Source: JAJZCD01 sp964570005
Lineage (GTDB): Bacteria; Patescibacteriota; Saccharimonadia; Saccharimonadales; UBA4665
Direction of reading: 5' to 3'
NCBI GenBank assembly: GCA_964570005.1
Contig: CAZMWE010000030.1
Span: 1 to 13,518, forward strand
Length of the DNA: 13,518 bases
Positions 6,877 to 12,526 of the stretch are shown piece by piece (positions within the stretch are counted from its first letter, which is position 1; each line of letters begins with the position of its first letter). The notes under the pieces are model-generated. The model saw nothing but the letters and a program-made list of their open reading frames with translations. It had not been told where the DNA came from and did not search any database. Position numbers and translations under genes: made by a program.

Positions 6877-7968
6877 GTGAGCCCGATACACCCCATCCTC
6901 GCTGCTATCATGGCGGCGCTAGCGGTGGCCATCTTTGTATGGAGCCGGAAACGTCTCAACAGTGACTACGTATACAAGAAGCACCCCGTCGATGCACCGA
7001 CTGCAGCAGATCCAGGCCGCAGGGTCTACCCGCTGCGCTCGAAGCGATCGTCGATCCTGATAGCGGTTCTACTCGGATGTACGAAAGTCTTCAGTGCCGT
7101 GGTGGCCGTCGTGACTCTGATTAAGCTCTGCACGGAGTTGGCCGGGGGCTTGCCCTTCGGACTGTTCCATGGGGCTGTCGTGTGGGCCGCTGCACTGTAC
7201 GCGACCTTCGTGCTGTGGGATGAGTGGTTCTACATTGTGGACCGCTACTATGCTCCCAACTCCGCAGTTACTAAGCGGACCAAGGGGTGGCCATTGCGGG
7301 CTATCTACATGGCCATGGCGGTCGAGACAATCTTCCTCCTCTACAGCCTGATCATCACCGGCCTGGCCCTAGCCACGACACCCGTCAGCGCCGGTTCTAC
7401 CGCCAACCAGGGCAACACCCCTCATGGAAGCATTCCTTCCACGGGTGCCACCACTAACGACACCAACCCCAACGGGCTTAGCCCAGAGACGGCTGGGTGG
7501 AGCCAGATCGGTACGTACTTCAACGTGGGTCACCCCGACAAGGCGTCGACGGCCTGGCTCGCCTGTATGAAGGGTACAACCGGTGTGACCCCTGAGGAGG
7601 TAAAGGCTCTCGCTGGTCTGAGCGGTAACGCTCCCGACCTACGAGCTATCCTTGCCACCGGCGGTGAAACCGCAGGCGCGGCGCGCAACGCGTTGTCTGC
7701 TCAGCACGTCGATAGGGTTCTTCCTGGGGACAATCCACATATGCCGGTGCTGACCTTCAAGTCGGTCACGGTCTATGGGGCGAGCGGCTCAGGCTGCAAG
7801 CCGACAACCTGGAAGATCGCTTCGGCGACGGTCATCGCAACAATCCCGCAGAACGCGGCGATGACCAAGATCTACCTCAATATGGGCGTAGGACTATTCC
7901 TCATCGACGGCGAGTACAGGTACCTGCCGTTCTACTCAGAAACGTCGCCAAGTAGCGTCGACCAGTAA
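6877..7968 (+). CDS. Unrecognised four-helix membrane protein with outside C-terminal domain
   Basis: A 363-residue protein of unknown function. Hydrophobic segments lie near 7-23, 58-85, 95-117 and 142-166. Basic clusters (R-K-R at 24-26, the Arg/Lys-rich loop to 57, and the loop at about 122-141) put those loops in the cytoplasm, so the N-terminus and the large C-terminal part should be outside. A Ser/Thr/Asn/Gly-rich linker (about 168-205) leads to a compact domain (about 206-363) with Cys230 and Cys307, which could form a disulfide. The start is GTG at 6877, 5 nt after GGAG (6868-6871), which itself can pair with CTCC at 6858-6861. A very long structured leader lies upstream and an 80-nt hairpin starts 15 nt after the stop. 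It may be a lineage-specific envelope or signalling protein; no family is recognised. Confidence 0.8.
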   Translation: MSPIHPILAAIMAALAVAIFVWSRKRLNSDYVYKKHPVDAPTAADPGRRVYPLRSKRSSILIAVLLGCTKVFSAVVAVVTLIKLCTELAGGLPFGLFHGAVVWAAALYATFVLWDEWFYIVDRYYAPNSAVTKRTKGWPLRAIYMAMAVETIFLLYSLIITGLALATTPVSAGSTANQGNTPHGSIPSTGATTNDTNPNGLSPETAGWSQIGTYFNVGHPDKASTAWLACMKGTTGVTPEEVKALAGLSGNAPDLRAILATGGETAGAARNALSAQHVDRVLPGDNPHMPVLTFKSVTVYGASGSGCKPTTWKIASATVIATIPQNAAMTKIYLNMGVGLFLIDGEYRYLPFYSETSPSSVDQ

Positions 7969-7983
7969 GAAAGGAGTGTGCGC

Positions 7984-8063
7984 GGCGCGCGAATGTGTCC
8001 CATGGGACTGATGCGGCGGCCTTCGGCTACCACAACAGACCCATCAGGGACACTTCGCGCGCC
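7984..8063 (+). other. 80-nt imperfect hairpin with periodic mismatches
   Basis: GGCGCGCGAA (7984-7993) pairs with 8054-8063; after a bulged T7994, GTGTCCC (7995-8001) pairs with 8047-8053. The stem continues ATGGG/CCCAT, CTG/CAG, TG/CA and GG/CC to a GGCC/GGCT tip with a TTC loop. Each block is separated by one mismatch whose 3' base is always A (8039, 8035, 8032, 8029). No T-run follows, so it is not a standard terminator. An AAAGGAG sequence (7970-7976) stands just upstream. It could be a 3'-end stabiliser, a processing site or a separate RNA. Confidence 0.7.
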
Positions 8064-8094
8064 AAACACCTTGTATGCATTGTGATGGTTTGGC
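8061..8094 (+). repeat. Second inverted repeat after the large hairpin
   Basis: GCCAAAC (8061-8067) and GTTTGGC (8088-8094) are perfect 7-bp complements around a 20-nt loop. The first three bases are shared with the large hairpin, so the two structures compete at their junction. Function unknown. Confidence 0.45.
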
Positions 8095-8112
8095 TTGTAG
8101 CGTAGCGGACTA

Positions 8113-8140
8113 TTGAAAATATTGACTTTTATGGTACAAT
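8113..8140 (+). promoter_or_regulatory. Probable promoter of the repeat-stalk membrane protein
   Basis: TTGAAA (8113-8118), a 16-nt spacer and TACAAT (8135-8140), with TGG before the -10 box. Initiation near 8147 leaves about 46 nt before the ATG at 8193. The spacer contains most of the second copy of the 14-bp repeat. Confidence 0.55.
8119..8132 (+). repeat. 14-bp direct repeat, copy 2
   Basis: Exact copy of 6444-6457, in the same orientation, placed within the promoter region of the 8193 gene. See copy 1. Confidence 0.6.
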
Positions 8141-8192
8141 GATTAAGAAATAAAACTTATTAACAATTCCTTGTTGATTAGTTACATAAGAA

Positions 8193-9905
8193 ATGTGGTT
8201 TATGACCGAGAGATTTCCCGACACTACTCAATCCTTTGATCTTGCGGAAGAACTTCCTCAGGTGAGCTTTGAAGTACGCCTGAAAACTATGGCCGGACAG
8301 ATAGAAGAGGATGGCTACGTGCCGGAGGACAAGTATGCAGAACTTGCGTATCTGGTAAATAGTATCAACACATTCCAAACCGAAAGCGGGGCACATTATT
8401 ATACCGGCGCCACCGATTTCGATCATGTGGACCAGGATTCTGCCCGGAGGGTTTTAGACACTGCTGGCGTTGTACGTGCAGTTGAGCTGGAGATACCGGG
8501 CGACCATGCCTTTTTCAAAGCAGAGTCGCAGTATCATATCAAGGCTGAGGATAACGACGAGGTCAGGCAGGCTTGGCTGGCCCAAAGATATGAACGGTTT
8601 GGGCCGACTGGTGAATACAGACGACCGTTAGACCAGGACGATCAGGAGTTATTTAATAAGTACTGCGATGAGCGTGCAGCTCGGATTCTCCGGCACTTAC
8701 CGGCAGACGAAGCCGAGGCTATGGAGTGCATGGCGCAGGTAATGGAAACGCATGGATTTGAGTCCGCTGCGTTTGTGAGTGCGCTCATGGATCCCAATGT
8801 CGGGGGCATACTCTCCCCAAGTACGTATGGTGAACTGATACAGGCAGGACGGGCTGACGCTGATTTAACACCGTTGGTGGTCAAGGGCCGACACCGTGGT
8901 GACTCACAGCCCAGTGCTACTCTGGCGACTGGAGGGGGTGTTGCCCCTAGCCTCGGTGGCAGTCAAAATCCTATAGTTATATCTCCGGCAGTCAGTGGCA
9001 CTTCGGGCAGGGCTGGAAGGCCAGGTAGACCAGTACGATACGCTCATGCAGGCTTCGGAATTTTCGGAGTTGCGCTAGATCCTGATGCTGATGCCACTGG
9101 AGTACCAGGCGGTGCGGGAAATGTAATTGTTGTAGCCCCACAAGTACTTGGCGGTGGAGGTGGGAATGGAGACCCGGGCCAGCCTGATCCCGCAGGACGG
9201 CCTGACCGCCTCACAGATCAGGCTCGACGCCGTAGACTTGCACTCCGGATTGGGGGAGCTGCGTTGCTGACAATAGCAGCGGGCGCTAGTTACATTTTAG
9301 CCACACGTGGTGTACACCTTGATCTGAATCATTATCTTGCTAATCTACCACAGATACCCGGCGTGCGTGGCGGCGGTCATCCTACCGGTCTTATTCCGGG
9401 CGCATCGGCTAGCCATCCCGTTGGGCCTGTCCCGGGTGCGGGCGGCCTACACACTAGCGGCGAGATACCCGGTACGCCCCCCCTACATACCAGCGGCCCT
9501 ATACCCGGTGCCGGTGCGGGCAGTTATCACCCCAATGGCCCTATCCCGGGCGAGGGTAGCTTGCATCCTACTGGTCCTATTCCTGACGCAGGCGGAATTG
9601 AACAGCCTGGCGCTCCCATATCTCCCGTGACAGGTGGTGACCTCGGTGGCGGTGGCGGCGGTACTGTCCCGGCTGCGGTTAGCTCACACCAGTATACGCT
9701 GCCGACAGGTAGCAATCCTTGGTATGCTAGTGAGCATTTGCTACACAGCCAGGGCAACACGCACCCAACAGATGCCCAGATCGGTCAGGAGAATATCCGG
9801 ATGGGCCAAAACTACTTTAGGGATCATAAGCTTGGTCGGTTCAGTTGGGCACGCTGGAAGACAATAGCCAAAACACTACAGCCCGGCACACGGCTTCGGG
9901 GCTAG
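8193..9905 (+). CDS. Single-pass membrane protein with Pro/Gly repeat stalk and possible LysM-like end
   Basis: A 570-residue protein without a recognised family. Residues 1 to about 235 are soluble, acidic and probably helical; about 240-345 are Gly/Pro-rich and low in complexity. R-R-R-R precedes one membrane helix (about 351-371), which places the N-terminal part in the cytoplasm and the rest outside. Residues 396-469 are six 12-residue repeats (one 14) of the form H-(P/T)-x-G-x-(I/V)-P-G, a likely extended stalk. The C-terminal part (about 500-570) begins Y-T-L-P-T-G-S-N-P-W and ends T-L-Q-P-G-T-R-L, which resembles the ends of LysM peptidoglycan-binding domains with an insertion. A bridge from cytoplasm to cell wall is plausible. 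The start at 8193 has no clear ribosome binding site; ATG at 8202 is an alternative. Confidence 0.8.
   Translation: MWFMTERFPDTTQSFDLAEELPQVSFEVRLKTMAGQIEEDGYVPEDKYAELAYLVNSINTFQTESGAHYYTGATDFDHVDQDSARRVLDTAGVVRAVELEIPGDHAFFKAESQYHIKAEDNDEVRQAWLAQRYERFGPTGEYRRPLDQDDQELFNKYCDERAARILRHLPADEAEAMECMAQVMETHGFESAAFVSALMDPNVGGILSPSTYGELIQAGRADADLTPLVVKGRHRGDSQPSATLATGGGVAPSLGGSQNPIVISPAVSGTSGRAGRPGRPVRYAHAGFGIFGVALDPDADATGVPGGAGNVIVVAPQVLGGGGGNGDPGQPDPAGRPDRLTDQARRRRLALRIGGAALLTIAAGASYILATRGVHLDLNHYLANLPQIPGVRGGGHPTGLIPGASASHPVGPVPGAGGLHTSGEIPGTPPLHTSGPIPGAGAGSYHPNGPIPGEGSLHPTGPIPDAGGIEQPGAPISPVTGGDLGGGGGGTVPAAVSSHQYTLPTGSNPWYASEHLLHSQGNTHPTDAQIGQENIRMGQNYFRDHKLGRFSWARWKTIAKTLQPGTRLRG
9378..9599 (+). 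repeat. Tandem repeat coding for H-x-x-G-x-I-P-G units
   Basis: Six in-frame units of 36 nt (one of 42 nt) encode residues 396-469 of the protein above. The codons differ between units while the amino-acid pattern is kept, so the repeat is selected at protein level rather than freshly duplicated. A degraded seventh unit follows. Confidence 0.75.
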
Positions 9906-9922
9906 CCTTAGATAGACCATAG

Positions 9923-9964
9923 ATACGGCCTCTGGAGGTTTATCTTCAGGGGTCGTATACTTTT
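9923..9964 (+). terminator. Terminator of the 8193 gene, overlapping the next promoter
   Basis: ATACGGCCTCTG (9923-9934) pairs with CAGGGGTCGTAT (9947-9958) in a 12-bp stem with two G-U pairs and a 12-nt loop, followed by AC and four T. The right arm contains the start of the -10 box of the Mur ligase gene. Confidence 0.6.
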
Positions 9965-9967
9965 AGC
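9956..9967 (+). promoter_or_regulatory. Leaderless promoter -10 box of the Mur ligase gene
   Basis: TATACT (9956-9961) ends 6 nt before the ATG at 9968. There is no Shine-Dalgarno sequence next to the ATG and no clear -35 box. Confidence 0.5.
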
Positions 9968-11260
9968 ATGAACCCACGAAAGATTGTCAAAAAGATCATA
10001 CCACAGCGCGTGTTCCGAGGGGTGGTACCGTATGGCCATTTGGTGGAAGGGGTGGCGTATAATTACGCCAACGGATTTCCAGCTCGCGGTATGAATGTAG
10101 TGGGGGTGACGGGGACCAACGGCAAAACTACCACGGCTTTTCTGATTCACCGAATGCTTACCGAAGCCGGTTACAAAACAGGCCTGCTGACGACGGTGGC
10201 ATGGGGTGTAGGACGTGACATTCGCCATGAAACACAGCACATGACCAACGTGCCCATGCCGCTGCTGATGCAGCGCCTCAAACAAATGAAAGCCGAAGGC
10301 GTGGAGTGGCTGGTGTTGGAAACGACCAGCCATGCACTGATGCAGCGCCGCACTTGGGGCGTGCCCTACAGTATTGCGGCACTGACGAATATCAGCCAGG
10401 ATCATCTGGATTATCACGGGGCTATGGAGCATTACGCGGCGACCAAACAGCGGCTGTTTAAACTGGCGCAACGGAACAAAAAGGGCCTGCAGATGGGCAT
10501 CGCCAATGCCGACGACCAATACGGAGCAAGCTTTGCTGCCGAAACACAAAACTCGATACTATACGGTATTAAGGCCGGGGACCTGCGGGCTAAGCATCTC
10601 AAGCTAAGCGTGGACGGTGTGCATTATGACGCGGTTGCCCAGGACGAAACGTATCATATCGAGAGCAAACTGCCGGGCCGGTTTAATGTTTACAACAGTT
10701 TGGCAGCGGTGTGCGTGGGCCGGGCGATCGGGCTCACCAAAGCACAAATAGAGCAGGGAATCGCGGCGCTGGACGGTGTGGCCGGGCGTATGGAGCGGGT
10801 GGACGCCGGGCAGAAGTTCACTGTGGTGGTGGACTACGCACACACGCCGGACGCGCTGGAAAATGTGCTTGGCAGTTTACGCGAAAATACTAAGGGCAAA
10901 GTGGCGATCGTGTTCGGCGCCACGGGTGATCGGGATAAGGGCAAGCGCGGGCCGATGGGCGAGGTCGCGGCGCGGCTGGCCGACCGGATTTATCTGACCG
11001 ATGATGAAACGTATACCGAGGACCCGGAAGCTATCCGCAAGGCGGTGATGGGCGGCATAATAGTAGCGGGTGGCAAGAACAAAACAGAAGTGATTCCTGA
11101 CCGGCTGGCAGCGATCCGGACGGCGTTCACGGCGGCCCGTCCTGGTGACACAGTGTTGCTGGCGGGTATTGGTCATCAGGATTACCGCGCCATGGGCAGC
11201 GAAAAGCAACCGTGGGATGAAAGCGAAGTTGCCCGGAAGCTGCTCAAGAAGCTGGTTTAA
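9968..11260 (+). CDS. MurE-like Mur ligase lacking the N-terminal domain
   Basis: The 430-residue ligase most resembles MurE, the cytosolic ATP-dependent enzyme that adds the third amino acid to UDP-MurNAc-L-Ala-D-Glu. Visible: the P-loop G-V-T-G-T-N-G-K53-T-T-T; E-T-T-S-H-A (118-123); N-I-S-Q-D-H-L-D-Y-H-G (141-151); Lys160 in the position of the carbamylated lysine; G-R-M-E-R-V; and V-V-D-Y-A-H-T-P-D-A-L-E-N-V. It is about 60 residues shorter than a typical MurE because the P-loop is at residue 48-56 and the UDP-binding domain is missing. The D-N-P-R signature of diaminopimelate-adding enzymes is replaced by D-D-E-T-Y (345-349), so the added residue is probably not meso-DAP. A related ligase type (for example MurT/CphA-like) is less likely given the E-D-P that follows. 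Confidence 0.85.
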   Translation: MNPRKIVKKIIPQRVFRGVVPYGHLVEGVAYNYANGFPARGMNVVGVTGTNGKTTTAFLIHRMLTEAGYKTGLLTTVAWGVGRDIRHETQHMTNVPMPLLMQRLKQMKAEGVEWLVLETTSHALMQRRTWGVPYSIAALTNISQDHLDYHGAMEHYAATKQRLFKLAQRNKKGLQMGIANADDQYGASFAAETQNSILYGIKAGDLRAKHLKLSVDGVHYDAVAQDETYHIESKLPGRFNVYNSLAAVCVGRAIGLTKAQIEQGIAALDGVAGRMERVDAGQKFTVVVDYAHTPDALENVLGSLRENTKGKVAIVFGATGDRDKGKRGPMGEVAARLADRIYLTDDETYTEDPEAIRKAVMGGIIVAGGKNKTEVIPDRLAAIRTAFTAARPGDTVLLAGIGHQDYRAMGSEKQPWDESEVARKLLKKLV

Positions 11261-11297
11261 CAGGATAAAGGTGTTACCAGGCTGTAGCTTTGTCTGG

Positions 11298-12026
11298 CTA
11301 TCGCTCGGCTGGAGGCAAAGCCTTCCTAGATGTAGGATGGTCCGGATAATCTACTACGCTGCCGGTGGCGATAACTCCTAGGATATCTTCTGATGGTCCT
11401 TCATGTCGTTCCTGTCGAGTTATCACGGATGTCCCATGCCTGGAAAGGAGATCATGTATTGTCACGAGGGCACCGTCTCCAGATACGCCTATGAGAGCGT
11501 GCCTGCTTGAGACTGTGGACTTGCCAGCATTTTTCGGGGTCAATCCGAACCGGCTACCTATGGTATCTTCATCTCGTCCCCAAGTGACTACTTCTCCTGC
11601 GCGTAGGGCCTTAAACCCGTTCTCGTCCCCAAGGCCACCATTAAAGCCATGGCCGACTAATAGGTACTGTACATCGGGATTAAGCCCACGAATCCATCGT
11701 ATCTTCGTGGCCTCCGGGGTTCCCTCCTCCTCTGGCTCCTCTAGTACCCTACGGACATCAAGTAAAAATAGGCCATCCCTCTGTGTCCCAAAGCGGTCAC
11801 TGCGCGGACCCATGGGATTTATCCTAGCTTTAATCGGAGCCCCAAAAGGCAATAATTCAGCCGATATGAGGTCTGCTGTGCCGGGACCGATTCCAGTACT
11901 CCCGCCTACTAGATGTTCGCGGACAATCTGATGCTCTCTAGCGAGCTCAGAAAGTATACGCTCAGCTTGTCTATACGCTGACTGGGGTGCAGAGCTTCGT
12001 TCCGGTTGTGGAGGTGATGAGGGCAT
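11298..12026 (-). CDS. FHA-domain protein
   Basis: A 242-residue cytosolic protein. Residues about 120-205 match a forkhead-associated domain, a phosphothreonine-binding module: W-G-R at 149-151, S-T-V-S-S-R-H (about 170-176, the S-x-x-H element), then I-H-D-L-L-S-R-H-G-T-S-V (about 190-201), where the usual N-G is H-G. Residues 1-118, with a predicted helix at about 17-40 and a mixed region after it, are not recognised. No Ser/Thr kinase gene is in this window, so the phospho-partner is unknown. ATG at 12024-12026 is supported by AGGAAG about 8 nt upstream and a good promoter. It is divergent from groES and convergent with the Mur ligase gene (37-nt gap, no clear terminator). Confidence 0.82.
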   Translation of the reverse strand: MPSSPPQPERSSAPQSAYRQAERILSELAREHQIVREHLVGGSTGIGPGTADLISAELLPFGAPIKARINPMGPRSDRFGTQRDGLFLLDVRRVLEEPEEEGTPEATKIRWIRGLNPDVQYLLVGHGFNGGLGDENGFKALRAGEVVTWGRDEDTIGSRFGLTPKNAGKSTVSSRHALIGVSGDGALVTIHDLLSRHGTSVITRQERHEGPSEDILGVIATGSVVDYPDHPTSRKALPPAER

Positions 12027-12061
12027 TTTTGTCTTCCTATAGTGACTAGGTTGTTAATACA

Positions 12062-12090
12062 ATTATAGCATATATTATCTCAACCCGCAA
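12062..12090 (-). promoter_or_regulatory. Promoter of the FHA-domain gene
   Basis: On the minus strand TTGCGG (12090-12085), a 17-nt spacer and TATAAT (12067-12062). Predicted initiation near 12055 gives a leader of about 28 nt carrying a Shine-Dalgarno sequence. Confidence 0.65.
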
Positions 12091-12147
12091 TGTTCATGGG
12101 TAGTAATAATTCTGCCTAGAATATGTGAGGCTCGATTTTAGTGGCGC

Positions 12148-12176
12148 TTGACGCCGGTTTAGCGCTCGGCTATAGT
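12148..12176 (+). promoter_or_regulatory. Promoter of groES-groEL
   Basis: TTGACG (12148-12153), a 17-nt spacer and TATAGT (12171-12176), a good housekeeping-sigma promoter. The -10 box lies inside the CIRCE operator. Confidence 0.8.
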
Positions 12177-12185
12177 GAGTGCTAA
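12159..12185 (+). promoter_or_regulatory. CIRCE operator (HrcA binding site)
   Basis: TTAGCGCTC, a 9-nt spacer and GAGTGCTAA. This is the CIRCE inverted repeat (consensus TTAGCACTC-N9-GAGTGCTAA) with one substitution in the left arm. Its position over the -10 box implies repression of the operon by HrcA, relieved on heat stress. The hrcA gene is not in the window. Confidence 0.92.
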
Positions 12186-12190
12186 CGCAT

Positions 12191-12215
12191 TAGCAATCCT
12201 GTGTTCGGACTGCTA
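12191..12215 (+). other. Hairpin in the groES 5' leader
   Basis: TAGCAATCC (12191-12199) and GGACTGCTA (12207-12215) form a 9-position stem with one mismatch and a 7-nt loop, near the predicted mRNA 5' end. It does not cover the ribosome binding site AAGGAGG at 12232-12238 and may stabilise the transcript. Confidence 0.45.
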
Positions 12216-12247
12216 GTGCTTACTAGGAAACAAGGAGGAGTGAACAA

Positions 12248-12514
12248 ATGAGTGTACCTATCCAGCCACTCGGCGACTATGTAGTGGCCCAAGCTGAAGA
12301 AGCTGCAACTAAAACCGCCAGCGGCCTATACCTGCCGGGGGGCGCCCAGGAGAAGCCAAAGGTAGCGAAAGTCGTAGCCGCGGGCAAAGATGTTAAAGGC
12401 TTGAAGGCCGGCGATAAAATTATCTACAAGAGCTATTCGCAGACCGAGATCAAGCTGGACGGCGAAGAATATCTGCTAGTTAAAGAAGAAGACGTCCTGG
12501 CGACGGTTAAGTAG
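12248..12514 (+). CDS. groES: Co-chaperonin GroES
   Basis: An 88-residue protein, slightly short for GroES (usually about 95), that caps GroEL to form the folding chamber in the cytosol. It starts with the typical P-I-Q-P-L-G-D-Y-V-V strand. It has a mobile loop (about 19-34) with the G-L-Y-L-P tripeptide region that docks on GroEL, the G-A-Q-E-K-P-K-V-A-K-V-V-A-A-G segment, and the K-A-G-D-K-I-I-Y and E-Y-L-L-V-K-E-E-D-V-L-A C-terminal strands. A strong Shine-Dalgarno AAGGAGG is 9 nt upstream. It is the first gene of the CIRCE-controlled operon; groEL begins 12 nt after its stop. Confidence 0.97.
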   Translation: MSVPIQPLGDYVVAQAEEAATKTASGLYLPGGAQEKPKVAKVVAAGKDVKGLKAGDKIIYKSYSQTEIKLDGEEYLLVKEEDVLATVK

Positions 12515-12526
12515 GAGAGATTACAG

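Noticed and set aside
6614..6880. 88-codon frame across the leader, its TGA overlapping the GTG of the membrane-protein gene
   Set aside because: The overlap would suit coupling, but no good ribosome binding site precedes it, codons such as AGG/AGA are frequent, the product resembles nothing, and frames on the other strand are equally open. Kept as an alternative reading only.
7978..8085. Small frame inside the large hairpin, after AAAGGAG
   Set aside because: The GTG is only 1 nt from the Shine-Dalgarno-like sequence and the in-frame ATG is 16 nt away. The hairpin pairing explains the sequence better.
8061..8094. Integron attC-like site (GCCAAAC...GTTTGGC)
   Set aside because: The fourth base of each core does not fit RYYYAAC/GTTRRRY, the spacing of 20 nt is too short, and no integrase is present.
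11365..11931. Long plus-strand frame opposite the FHA gene
   Set aside because: It mirrors the real minus-strand gene, has no recognisable domain and no ribosome binding site, while the minus frame has a clear FHA signature and promoter.
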